The notes beneath the pieces are model-generated. The model had not been told where the DNA came from. It saw only the letters and a list, made by a program, of their open reading frames with translations, and did no database searches. Source: Branchiostoma belcheri (lineage: Eukaryota; Chordata; Leptocardii; Amphioxiformes; Branchiostomatidae). Taken from it: a stretch of 64,000 nucleotides of DNA. This document shows, one piece after another, positions 21,150 to 31,534 of this stretch. The translations under genes and the position numbers were made by a program. The stretch is from assembly GCF_001625305.1 (NCBI RefSeq), contig NW_017803135.1, positions 1 to 64,000 of the forward strand, read 5' to 3'. The number at the start of each line of letters is the position of its first letter. The stretch's first letter is position 1.

Positions 21150-24100
21150 CTGCACAAGAGAGAGGGGAAACACACAAACATGGCACGTGTCATCAGAACA
21201 TGTGGGTTATTACATCATCAGAACACAAGCACGACACACGAAACAGACATTTTTGTAAATAACACTAGTAGCTTCCGTGTTATTGCATGGGCAAGTCCAT
21301 ACTTGGCATACAGGGCAGCCAAGCCAAATAACACCAATATATACTGACCTATATGATGGCATTTAATGTAAGCTTTTTTGCCTTTCATAAATTCAAAGCT
21401 GCCATTTGCACTGGTCAGGCCCCTAGAAGCTCAATGGCCAACACCTCTAAGTCTGATAACACGTTCAGCACCAAGGACAGGCACAGAATTTCTTCTCCAT
21501 GTCATACTACTGGCCTGATTACTTTTAGCAGCCCTTCCACTGGTTAGGACCCTAGAGGCTTGATGGCCAATATCTCTTAAGTCAGGAGAACTGGGAGCAT
21601 CTTGATTCTGTTGATTTCTGCATAATATGTGCTGACATGGACCAAGTATTTTAGAACTGCTCATGAACTGCTCAAGAACTGTCTGTTGTTATAGCATTGT
21701 TTCCATTTTCCATATTGACAGAGAATCTTGAGCTCTCATAAAATCTGTAGTGTGTTTTTTGGCACATATTTTGACAGATTAGCCAAAAAGGCTTGGTGGA
21801 TGTCACAGGGAGGGAAGTGCCTTTCCCAAGGGCACATGCAGCGTCGGGGCATGGTGATGGCAACTGGTAGTTTTGGGAAAGGGAATCTTGTTCTCCAGAT
21901 TTAGAGGTGCATGGCCACAATTGCAAGCTCTCGGAGAGGAGACTCAACCAGCCCCTAACAGCAAGAGAGTAACACAGTCTCGGAGAGGAGGCCAAATCAG
22001 ACCCCAACAGCGAGAGATTGCTACACCCTGTATGATTGTCTACTTGCATGTCAACAACACAAGGTAGGTAAGGAAAAACTCAGTACATCGAACGGTCATC
22101 AGTAGGAGTGCAGTTCTTGCTCCTCGTGGTAGTTGTTGGTGTCTTTATACTTGTAGCTCCTTGCCATGTTCTTCAGGTGCGCGTAATTCACTGACAAGCA
22201 GGTCAAGTAGTGCACCTGGCATGGGACACAAGGAAAAGGCTGCCACTAACTAGCCACATACAGGAAAACACAAAAGTGCAAAGGAGACGTACAGTAATCT
22301 GGAGAGAGGGAAGGAAGGAAGGAAGGGAGGGCAGGGCTCGAAATACTGGGTGCAAGTGCACCTTTAATGGATCCAAATTAGGACCCAAATTTGGAGCTGT
22401 GCACAAAAACCCATTTTTTTCCTGCATGACGTGGGTGCACCCAAATATTTTTGTACTTTCATGTGTCAGAGAAATACTAAAATCACTGTTGCAGTACTTT
22501 TCTTTACAATTGAAATGAAACATAATTAGCTTTTGCTGACGTTCTACTTATTCTATCTTATATGGTGCAGCCAACATATTTTTTGTGCACCCGTGCACCC
22601 AACACATTTCTGTGCACCCAATTTTTACGTTGGGTGCACCAGTGCACCTATTCCCAAAAGTGAATTTCAAGCCCTGGAGGGGGGTAGCTGTTGATGCTAT
22701 ATCTGGATGGAGATGGTGGGTGGATGGATGAGCACATGGAGAAAGAAAATTGACACAAACGTAACCAAAGTTTTAATTAACACAAGGTAAAGTAGGACTA
22801 CTTGTGGCAAATTGCTTAAAATATAATGATTTAAGAAATGTGTGATGGCATACTTGCTGTGGCCAAACTGTGGGATGATCACATTATGCATACATTTTTT
22901 TTCATAGCTTTGTTATCATTATAAATATCTTTGAAAACAAAAGTCTATTTGTGATGCTTATTTTACACATTGTACAGAACTAATTGAGCATACAGCAACT
23001 GTGGTCTGATACACAAGAAATCAGCTCCAAAAATCTTTAACAGAGTCGAATTTGAAGCTGTTTACTTGTACATTAAACCACAGGTACTTAGACTTTTTGC
23101 TTCAAAACTTTTTCAAATCTAGGTACATACAAGCATTAAACATGGAGAATGAAATGAAGTTTCACAACTTAAGAGGATATAGGAGAGAAATGGGTAAAAA
23201 AAGTGACAATAACAATGCAACATAGGAGAACACATAGTATGGCTTTGGGGCCTGTTTTTCCAACCAGGTTGAATTTTTGACTCAACGGTATCGTGTCATT
23301 GATGCTGTAACAGTTGTAAGTCCTTTGGTACACTAGGTTTTCGAACCAGGGTAGCATTTTTCTAGAGCCATACAATTTGCATGTGTACTGTAGCACATGG
23401 CTGAGTGTTTCTGCTACCAAATTGCACTACCTTTCCAAGAAAGTGTCTCAGTGTTAGATGTCTGAAAACACCAGAAACCTAGAATGTTGTAATCCATCCC
23501 TAATGTCTACTATACTCCCTATAGTGCTTAAATACACTGAAATAGACAGTGTAAAGGTCAGACTGACAAACTGGCAGTATTCCTTTTGGTTGGCAACGTA
23601 TAAAGTTTTAGACAACGTATAAAGTTGTAGACAACGTATAAAGTTTTAGACAACGTATAAAGTTGTAGACAACGTATAAAGTTTTAGACAACGTAGAAAG
23701 TTCTAGATCCTTTTTTAAAGTATTTTTGAGTAATACGAATGATATCCATTGTTGGTAAACTTTTTGGACTCTCTTTGGACATTGACCGAAAGTACTTAGT
23801 CTGATTTTTTTTTCTTTAAATTTCGGATTTCTTTTGCATCATGAAAAGTTGGAATACACAGACCAAGCTCAACACAGTTTGTGAACTGAGTTGATCATCA
23901 TGTTAATTAGTTTTACACTGCAGAGACTGAGGAAGAACTAGCTCCAAGCGACAGATAGAGTTGTACAGTAGTTGGTGAGGCCCTGCACATTTCAACAATG
24001 AGAACAAGAACAGTTTGATATACAGTAACTGTACAGTATAATCCAGCATGTTCACAGAATGTGCTGCGCCTGTGTATAAACCCAAATATTCTATTTTTTA

Positions 24101-27100
24101 AAGTTTTCATTTGGAAACCCAAATTTTACATTTTTGATGATTTTCATTGGATGTTTGGTCAATATTGCATGAGAACCTTGTAGACATTGTAGACCACATC
24201 TTTTGCGACACATCCCGTCTGTAGCTGTCATCCTTAGTATACAAATGCGACCAAAACATTCTACTGTTACAGGTTTTGTACAGGCACAGTACATTTTGCC
24301 GACGTGCTTCAAATTAATCCAACACTGGCCATTTTCAAACCTTTTTATTTCAAGCTCAAAAATGACCAGGCTTAACACAGCACAGCAGAGTAACTGTGAG
24401 CCATTGTTGGAGCAGTGTTAAGAGCGTAGAAGAGAGAGAGAGGGGAAACATGTGAGAGAACGTACCAGGCTGATGGTGACGACCAGGGCGCCAACCAAGG
24501 CCACGATGTACAAGTTGAACAGCTGGAATCCCTGGAAATAACAATTTTCAATTTTTCAATTTCAATATTTTTATCGACATTGCGTTGAAGTGTTGTTTTT
24601 TTTTTTGGTACTCTCTAAGCAGAGGTTTAGGCTCAAGCTATTTTTTAAATGTTTTTAAGTGTTTTTAGTACTGGTATCTTTTTTTATGCCAAAGATCTGC
24701 TTGGAGATTTTTGGTAGGACTATCGCAGAGTCAGGCTGCTATCGTAGACTTTCTGCCACCAGTACAAAAGAGACATCATTACTTGATATCTTTAACCATC
24801 TTTATTGAGGAACAATTGTAACTAGTACAACGTATGGCAATGCAGAACTCCTGTTTTTTCTGAAACAGAATCTTAGCTGGACTTACGTCGGCCTGGAATT
24901 TGTTGTAGTCATTGCCGCAATACTCCCACATGTTGGTACCAAGATTGGTATTAGCCGGTACGGTTGGTGTGCCGGTGGTGTTGAAAACCACATCCAAGCC
25001 TAGAAGAAGAAGTATAGGGCGTTACAAATCAATACTGCACTTAAATCTAAGAGAATGAAGCTTCCAGTGGTTAGTGACCCTGCTTTTGTACTAAGCAGTC
25101 ATGAGTTTAGGGTCCTGGCTGTTGTCTCTCACATGGTTAGTACTCGAAAGGTTTCTACTCAGTTCCCTTTCCTTACTTTTCACTATTTGCAATCTACTTC
25201 ACATTTCCATGTTGCATTTTCTGTACACCCTGCAAAACAATACTCTAAACTAATGATGCTGCAGGTTGACACAAAACACATATACTCTCAGCCACCCAAA
25301 CCAATACTTCCAAGATGTGGAAGAGACTTACCGAACTGCTGCAGATTGAGGCAGTTGTTGCCATTGACGGTGTAGGGTTTGGCTTTCACAATGACACAAA
25401 ACACACAAACAACACAGCCACCCAAAACAATACTTCCAGCTCATTGTTACTTCTGGATACGGAAGTAATGATGCAGAAGGGATCTGGACTTACCGAACTG
25501 CTGCAGATTGAGGCAGTTGTTGCCGTTGACGGTGTAGGGTTTGGCTTTCACGATGACGGTGAGGTAAAAGAACAGCGATGGGATGGCACAAAACACACAA
25601 ACTTTCGGCCCCTCAAACCAATACTTCCAAGATGTGGAAGAGACTTACCAAACTGCTGCAGATTGAGGCAGTTGTTGCCATTGACGGTGTAGGGTTTGGC
25701 TTTCACGATGACGGTGAGGTAAAAGAAGAGGGAGGGGATGACCCCCATGCAGGACATCAGCAGCCAGCCGATGAAGATGATGTACGTCAGCACAAGGAAC
25801 TGTGGGAAAGGTCAAGGAGCAAAGGTCAAACTGCGGGAATGGTTGAAGGTCAAAGATCAAAGGCAATACCAGCTATTTACCAGTTAAGAGGGGCACACCC
25901 CAGTTTATTTTGGGTCTCAATTTGATTCTGCACACCCTCAACTTAAGCGACCGTCTCGTTCAGGAAATAATTCTGAAGCAAAAGCACTTCATATGGGAAT
26001 GAAGGATATCTCTCTAGCTCCAAGAACAATAGAACTCCATGTTCTCTAACCTCCCAAATTTTAAGAGAAAAGGATTTTCTAACGAAAAATTATGAAACAA
26101 TTATTCAAAGACAATTATCAAAGTCTGCTACTGGATAAATAACGGGGGTAACTTTCAGACAGTTCATGTGACATCCGTCACTGAATGAACTGAGAGCCAC
26201 ACTAATCCATAAATCAAAATTTACATGTAAGGTTGCTTACAACTACAACAACGACACTAGTGTAAGAAAAAGAGAATGAAGCCTTACGAATGCGACAGTT
26301 ATCCTGCTGCCCAGGCCGGTGCCGAAGCCGCAGTACTTCTTCTCTTTGCTGGCGCCGGTTGCCAGGAAACCGATCAGGAGCAGGATAAAGGCGTACACGC
26401 CCATAAACGCAGTGATGCCCACGGCACTCCATTTCAGGGCTTCAACACTAGGGGGCGAAAAGGAAAACAACAGTGAGTTAATGTGTTGTTGTTCTGACAG
26501 CATTTGCTATCATAAGGAAATCATACATTGCTGGCTTGAAATATCATAGATAGAATGACTTTCAGCACCAAGGAGAGCTACCATCTGTTTATATGTTTGG
26601 TAGCACAATTGATTGTTGAAGTCCGCAAATATTCCTGCCATAAGTTAACCCACTTTTTTTTTACAACTACCAACACGGAAACAAATTCATCTGTAACGGA
26701 TCTAAAATCGAAACTGAAAAGAGTCTTTCTACATATTGTAACATGGAGAACTGTACTTATAAATCATCTGTAACATAACATGGAAAACTGTATTTATACA
26801 AGAATTAGAACATAGAGCCTGGAAACAAAAAACTACTCACAGGTTGTTGAAATTGTCTGTAACGGCTCTAGCATCACCGAAGCTGAAGAGCGTCCGTGTC
26901 TGGATGACGGCGGTGTAGAAGGATCCGCAGAACACGGCGATTCCGGCCGCCAGAAGAATCGTGGCGATGAGGGAGGCGTAGGGAATCCGCCCTAAACACC
27001 TGATGCACGCGTCACAGCACCCTGGAGGGAGAAAATAGGGAATCGGTAAGAAACAACAACAAATCTTAGATTTCAGACTTCCAGGAGGTGTTTTCAGATG

Positions 27101-29299
27101 TTTTGTATGATTGTGGCGATGAGTGAGGCGTACGGAATCCGCCCTAAACACCTGATGCACGCGTCACAGCACCCTGGAGAGGAAAAATGGGGAAATCGGT
27201 AAGAAATCAACAACACGACTTTCCTCACTTCACTCAGGTGTAAATGAGTACCTAGCTTCGGCTAGGGACGTCCCTCGGATAGGACGTTAAATGGAGGTCC
27301 CGTGTTTGGGAGAGCCACACCCCACGCACGTTAAAGAACCCACCGCACTTATCGAAAAGAGTAGGGGACCTTCCCGGTGTGAGTGGTTCAGACCTTACAG
27401 TCTGGTCTCGGGGTTGACATCTTTGAAGAGGTGATAGTCACCTGTTATGTCAATCCTTCCACAAATGTGGTAAATCGTCATAAATAAATAAAAAAAAAAA
27501 AAACTAATTTCAGACTTCTGGGGGTGTTTTGAGATGTATTGTATGACCATGGCAATGAGAAAGGCATACGGGATCCGCATAAAAACACCTGATGCACGTG
27601 TCACAGCACCCTGGAGACAGAAAAACAAGGAAATCGGTAAGTTTTCAGAGATTTTAGACTTCCAGGAGGTGTTTTGAGATCTTCTGTAACTGTATTGTAT
27701 GATAGTGGGGATGAGCGAGACGTAGGGGATTGGCCCTAAACACATGATGCATGCGTCACAGCACCCTGGAGAGGAAAAATAAGAAACTTGGTAAGAATTC
27801 TGTTCTATAGAATGATACAGTTTACAGTCGTCGACAAGGCTGCTGAGACCTTCAAGTGGTCTTCAGGGCTCGAAATTCATTTTTGGGAATAGGTGCACTG
27901 GTGCACCCAACCTAAAAATTAGGTACACAAAAAACTTAGTATAGAAGGTCATCAAAAACTTTTTTTCTGACACACAGATGTTAAGGATATGCTGTATACC
28001 ATTTGACATTTTTACATACGTAAGCCTACCAAAATATTTGAGTGCACCCACAGAAAAAAACTGGGTGCACCTGAGCTCCAAATTTAGTACTAAGGTGCAC
28101 ATGCACCCAGTATTTTGAGCCCTGGTCTTCCTTGTCTGGGTTTGAGTTTGAGACAAGAAACAGAAACAACACCTTAAAAGCTAACAACACGTCCTGATCT
28201 TGTAACCCAGTAGCCCATTCAGTACAGGTCTCCTGACACCAGTTGCATGTCATGCCTTGCAAAGAAGAAAACAGCTCTAGGAAAACAACACCGCCCAACA
28301 CCTTAAGGCACGGGGCTGCACCACTGGAAACATCTAGGTCAACAACATGTATCGTTTCTTACGTAAAAAATTTAATAAGGATCAAATAATCAGTTTATTG
28401 ATGTAATTATGAGGTATATGCTTTCTTACAATTCGTCTCAAATCTTTAAGTTATAAAAAAACACTTGCCGCTATACAGTCAGGTGGTCTATTGTTGAAAA
28501 ATAGGATAGAATATTTATCTGAAATACTTAAATTCTATTACAGTACTGTTCTTAGATTCTACTCTTTTGAATCTATCGAGTTAATAGCATGAATGACAAT
28601 CTCTTGATCAAGAAAAAGACAAAATTTGTGATGCTCACACCCCTTTTGTCTTCAAAATGGACTCATCCTCTAAGAACCTGGGCAGGGCAGCTAGCTATGT
28701 TGTCACCATGTTTGAATTCTTCTGTTTATTTTGGGAAACACTACAAGACTCTGCCTTTATATTCTACACGCCCTGACAGCAAAATGCTAGCTCTAACAAC
28801 ACATTAACTGTCAGTTACAAAGCCTTCTTCTGGATTAAAGTTTTGAAGTACCTTAAAGAACATCAATCCCATTTGATGAGCTCTGAAAAATTCTTTCCCA
28901 ACTACGTAGAAGATATTCATCAGGAATTTGAGGAAATAGCATATAAGTTTAAATAAAAACAACACGACACACAACTTTTTAGGAAGGACCAGAAAAACAT
29001 TTTACTCTCACTTTGTGACAGGAGTCCTTACAATTGGACAAAAATTGGAAAATGTCTCAAAAATTTAAGCTAAAACAACAGGTGCCTTCTGTGACCCTCT
29101 CAGGATAAGTAACCTCAACATACCAATGTTGACCTTGAGAATTCCTTGAAAGACAAAAACACAGAACAAGAACAAGTATGCCAACAAAGGAGGCAATTCA
29201 CTCTTCCAAGTTTCTTGAAACTACTTCGAGAAGTGAGAGGAGTACGAGAGAAAAATTCTCACCTTCTGTCTCCCCAGTTTGCAACTCGTAACGCGTCAT
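21006..29299 (-). CDS. GPM6: Myelin proteolipid / neuronal glycoprotein M6 family protein (spliced, 7 coding exons)
   Basis: This is a four-pass membrane protein of the PLP/DM20/M6 family, found at the plasma membrane of neurons and glia in vertebrates. Exons of 37, 181, 160, 151, 113 and 66 nt join in frame to either of two last exons, giving 274 (22099-22215) or 283 residues (21006-21149). Visible hallmarks are a cysteine cluster CCDACIRC at residues 14-21 (an acylation site in the family) followed by LGRIPYASLIATILL; hydrophobic segments at about 29-50, 80-105, 127-157 and 216-240; the loop motif NCLNLQQFG at 169-177, matching vertebrate CLDLRQFG; and the C-terminal motif EEQELH. The start is the only ATG in frame, and a 66-nt exon is shared with vertebrate PLP genes. 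The PLP-specific insert is absent, so it is DM20/M6-like. Introns are GT-AG and contain repeats and copied exon pieces. The symbol denotes the family; one-to-one orthology is not claimed. Confidence 0.95.
21150..22098. other. Spacer between the two last exons
   Basis: Small duplications only: a segment with AGCTCAATGGCCAACA (21430) recurs at about 21560, and a 54-bp unit with TCTCGGAGAGGAG is repeated at about 21930 and 21980. ATTAAA on the minus strand at 21362-21367 could end transcripts that use exon 7a. Confidence 0.4.
22099..22215 (-). CDS. GPM6: M6 exon 7a, proximal alternative last exon
   Basis: Begins after CATGCCAG with VHYLTCLSVNYAHLKN and ends EEQELHSY, TGA, giving 38 residues. 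It has the same phase and the same first codons as exon 7b and about two-thirds identity to it, so the two arose by tandem duplication. Each has its own acceptor and stop and no internal donor, so they must be used alternatively. Loss of the nine or so residues after EEQELH is the main difference. Confidence 0.92.
   Translation of the reverse strand: MHYLTCLSVNYAHLKNMARSYKYKDTNNYHEEQELHSY
22332..22676 (+). mobile_element. hAT-like MITE with GGTGCACC interior
   Basis: Ends are inverted: CAGGGCTCGAAATA at the left and ATTTCAAGCCCTG at the right. The interior near both ends is full of GGGTGCAC/GTGCACCC words. It lies in the intron between exons 6 and 7a. Related copies lie at 27864-28124 and 57135-57498. 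CAGGG ends suggest the hAT superfamily, but the flanking duplication is imperfect. Confidence 0.7.
22677..23593. other. M6 intron 6, unique part
   Basis: A+T-rich intron sequence without a supported feature. Confidence 0.4.
23594..23707. repeat. 19-bp tandem repeat, six units
   Basis: Six units CAACGTATAAAGTTTTAGA, with GTTTT and GTTGT alternating so that the higher-order period is 38 bp; the last unit is diverged. It lies within M6 intron 6. Confidence 0.9.
24466..24531 (-). CDS. GPM6: M6 exon 6
   Basis: 66 nt, phase 0 at both ends, encoding GFQLFNLYIVALVGALVV and the start of the fourth membrane segment. Its length equals that of exon 6 in vertebrate PLP genes. Acceptor TTTCCAG, donor CTG|GTACGT. 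Confidence 0.95.
24887..24999 (-). CDS. GPM6: M6 exon 5
   Basis: 113 nt encoding residues 177-214 of the large extracellular loop. It has one N-glycosylation sequon (NTT at 183) and one cysteine (204). It is longer than the corresponding vertebrate exon (74 nt) and the loop sequence is poorly conserved. Acceptor TTCTTCTAG, donor GAC|GTAAGT. Confidence 0.93.
25313..25590 (-). repeat. Two tandem copies of the 3' end of M6 exon 4 with its donor
   Basis: The last 60-90 nt of exon 4 plus the GTAAGTC donor recur downstream in the intron, ending at 25494 and 25332. The copies keep the frame through NCLNLQQFG but have no acceptor in front. Intronic words such as CAATACTTCCA and ACACAAA are copied too, giving a repeat period of about 155-165 bp. 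They would act only as decoy donors or extended exon ends. Confidence 0.85.
25649..25799 (-). CDS. GPM6: M6 exon 4
   Basis: 151 nt encoding the third membrane segment (FLVLTYIIFIGWLLMSCMG) and the family motif around NCLNLQQFG with Cys170. Acceptor TTCCCACAG, donor TTTG|GTAAGT. Its 3' end is copied twice in the following intron. Confidence 0.95.
26288..26447 (-). CDS. GPM6: M6 exon 3
   Basis: 160 nt encoding VEALKWSAVGITAFMG, the second membrane segment and the cytoplasmic loop KEKKYCGFGTG. It corresponds to the DM20 part of vertebrate exon 3; the 35-residue PLP insert is missing. Acceptor CCCCCTAG, donor TTC|GTAAGG. Confidence 0.95.
26841..27021 (-). CDS. GPM6: M6 exon 2
   Basis: 181 nt encoding the cysteine cluster, first membrane segment and first extracellular loop (GSFYTAVIQTRTLFSFGDAR). 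Acceptor CCCTCCAG, donor CCT|GTGAGT. Its first 60 nt are copied three times upstream in intron 1. Confidence 0.96.
27111..27772 (-). repeat. Three tandem partial copies of M6 exon 2 with its acceptor
   Basis: The first 60 or so nt of exon 2 and about 90 bp of the intron in front recur, with pseudo-exon starts at 27173, 27610 and 27765. Two copies keep the frame (CCDACI..CLG.IPY.SLI); the middle one carries a small insertion that shifts it. Each keeps the TCTCCAG or similar acceptor, but the exon body is cut off after the SLIAT codons and no donor follows, so they are decoy acceptors. A SINE (27209-27502) sits between the first and second copies. Confidence 0.85.
27209..27502 (+). mobile_element. 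Marine-invertebrate-type SINE with A-rich tail
   Basis: Inserted inside one of the exon 2 repeat units, because the unit resumes directly after it. It contains the word string GGGACGTCCCTCGGATAGG, GACGTTAAATGGAGG and GCACGTTAAAGAACCC that recurs in SINEs of many marine invertebrates, and ends in AAATAAATAAAAAAAAAAAA. The exact family name is not certain. Confidence 0.75.
27864..28124 (-). mobile_element. hAT-like MITE with GGTGCACC interior
   Basis: Bounded by CAGGGCTCGAAATTC and TTTTGAGCCCTG, with GTGCACCC words next to each end. A GGTCTTC sequence follows the right end and also precedes the left end, a possible 7-bp target duplication. It lies in M6 intron 1. Confidence 0.7.
29263..29299 (-). 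CDS. GPM6: M6 exon 1 (start codon)
   Basis: 37 nt, ATG then TRYELQTGETE, donor GAAG|GTGAGA. The split glycine codon joins exon 2 to give the residues just before the cysteine cluster. The short, hydrophilic first exon suits the family, which has a short cytoplasmic N terminus. Confidence 0.88.
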
Positions 29300-30550
29300 T
29301 TTTTACTTCCGACTGAAAACAACTAGAGCCTGTCTTTCCTTGTCGTGTCTAAATCAGTTCTTCTCGCATGCATACTCACTCACTCCCAGCCCCTGACTGT
29401 GGATACTGCCACGCTCTACTGCACGAGAAGCCTCTTTGCTAGGCAGTAGTCTTACATATTCATGGTCTGGGGCTCCCCGAGGTTTTCTACGGGTATGTGC
29501 AGAAGAGCTCATGTTAATGCCGCGAAGTCTCTCCTCCGCTTCAGTGGATTTTTTTTCACTTTAGTCATTTTCCAATTTAAGACGTCCCACTGCTGCTACA
29601 AGGTGGTAGCTAGACCACCTGTGTACGTTATGTTTTAAGCCTTTGTCAACAATACTATCACCAATGGTAATAAAATAACAAATTCTTCTGTTCTGAAAGA
29701 TTTCTGCTGACTTTCAAGTAAAGTGTCAAGATGGCTACAGCCTTAAAATTTCCAAGCAAATCAGATCTATGTGCATGGGAATTTCAAAAGAGACATAAAA
29801 ATCAAAACACTTTTCTCTTAATGATCCCTGAAGGTGGGAACAAGTGGTATGATACATGCTTTTGAATTAAAAAAAAAGCAAGAAAAAAAGATCTAACAAA
29901 AAATCTTGGAAAAAGGAATTTTTACTATGAGGCAACTGTTATGAAATACCAGATCTGTATACTAAATCTAAATAGATACAACTAAAATCTTTGGAGAATT
30001 CTCTTTTCAAGCTATGGGCCAATCACAACTACCTGTTCCTGCTTGTACCACGATCTCACAGCTGTGCTCCTCACAAATAGTAGGAAACTTGTGGGGCTTT
30101 GTCACTGAGGGTCCTTCAGTTGTTTTCGGCAAATTGGGCACAGAGTGTGAGTGTGAGGGGGGCGGTTCAGAGTTGTTCTCCTAACCTCAAGAGCGGGTCT
30201 GCCCCAGCGATGCCACAAAAGAACTGTGGAATGTGTTACTGAGGGATTCAAATTAACCCAAATACCTTAATTGAATGTAGCAGAACCCCAAAGTGGATAA
30301 GAAGCTTCAATGCTTCAAAATTTATACTAAAGTGCACAAGAAAGGGACATAAATAAGTGAAAATGAGGTAAGAGTAGCCAGTTCGTTCTTTTTTTAACGC
30401 CCTGTTTCATAAATGATGCTGAACATTTTCTTCCTTTCTCATCATTCGAGAGAAAAAAAATCGATGAAATATCAAATTGGTGCAGACTGTGTCTTTCGAC
30501 AATAAAACATATACAGAAACTAGAAAAACTAGAAATACAAAAACTAGAAA
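29300..30550. other. Upstream region of the M6 gene
   Basis: Expected to hold the promoter or untranslated first exons; no TATA box or other decisive element was recognised. No other gene seen. Confidence 0.35.
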
Positions 30551-30597
30551 CTGAAGGTAAACATTATGCAAAGCAAATGCATAATGTTTACCTTCAG
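30551..30597. repeat. Perfect 20-bp hairpin, 7-nt loop
   Basis: CTGAAGGTAAACATTATGCA is followed by AAGCAAA and then its exact complement. It lies about 1.25 kb upstream of the M6 start codon and near the left end of the TIR element at 30805. Confidence 0.9.
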
Positions 30598-30974
30598 ATA
30601 TGGTTTGCTCTGTTAATTCTTACTCAAACACATTCACATACAAGTCTAAATGCCTACTATGAAATTGCAACATTATGTAACCCAACACCAGTTACTATGG
30701 TGACAGACGTCAACAAAAGAGGCCATTGGCCAGGTCAGAGGTTAGTGCTTGGAACAGAAGAAGAAGAAATAGAGCAAAAACAATATGTTTTCCTTTGGTA
30801 AACATAAGGCCACACCAATTTATTTCCTTGGTTAACGGATTCGCCGCTTGCTTTTTTTGCCGAATGAAAATAAAAATAAAAAACGTCATAGTTTAGACCC
30901 CACAGGCCGGTAACAGGGAGACTCCAATGAAATTGCTGCAGTTCATACCAATGTCGCTAGAGGCGCTCCTGCAC

Positions 30975-31098
30975 ACGTAGTCACATGACGTAAAGTAGCC
31001 AATCGTGGATTGTTTTACTTTCTGACCAATCAGATGCGATGTTCTGGAACCATGTTGGCTCAGTCATTTGTTTTGTTCTCCTGCCTGGCGGGAGCCTC
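30975..31098 (+). promoter_or_regulatory. Promoter-like sequence with two CCAAT boxes
   Basis: CACATGACGTAA (CRE/E-box-like) near 30984, AGCCAATCG at 30997 and GACCAATCAG at 31023 precede the ATG at 31099 by 70-115 bp, the usual distance for CCAAT boxes in TATA-less promoters. Confidence 0.4.
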
Positions 31099-31534
31099 AT
31101 GGCGGACAAAATTTGTGGCGGAAGCTTAAATTGTTTGAGAAAGCTGGAACTTTGGATCAAGGCAGAATCTAGGTACAGTACATGTAAAATTGAATAAATT
31201 TTGTCCCCTTTAAAGTTAAAATTGCTTGTGAGAGTTAACATTCGTGTCATGTTTTAGAGTACATATGATGATGGTGGAACTTGGAAGTAACATGCTAAAA
31301 CTTGTTTTCTGCATTTTGCTCGTGTACGAAAAGATTATCAACCCAATGGTGTGGATAGCAAATAAAACACAATACGGTACATCCTCTCTTGTCTTTTGTT
31401 TCTTTCCCAGTATTTTCGTAACTAAAGCAGTCTGGATTTCACACTACATGGCTGTATGGCAGGTAGTATCAAATTTTTATTTTTATTTTTTTTTCGCCCG
31501 CCCGCTCCATTTTTTTTCAACAAAAATCCGTTAA
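31099..31534 (+). CDS. Candidate two-exon gene, unknown small protein
   Basis: ATG in good context (CCTCATGGCG) opens 24 codons beginning MADKICGG to a donor CTAG|GTACAG at 31172. An acceptor at TGTTTTAG (exon from 31258) keeps the phase and is followed by an open frame to 31534, including a hydrophobic stretch NMLKLVFCILLVY. The end of the frame runs into the right inverted repeat of the enclosing element and becomes low-complexity, so the true end is doubtful. No family recognised. Confidence 0.3.

Noticed and set aside
25494..25590. Alternative exon 4
   Set aside because: The frame is open and has a donor, but there is no acceptor upstream and the membrane segment is missing; it is a partial copy.
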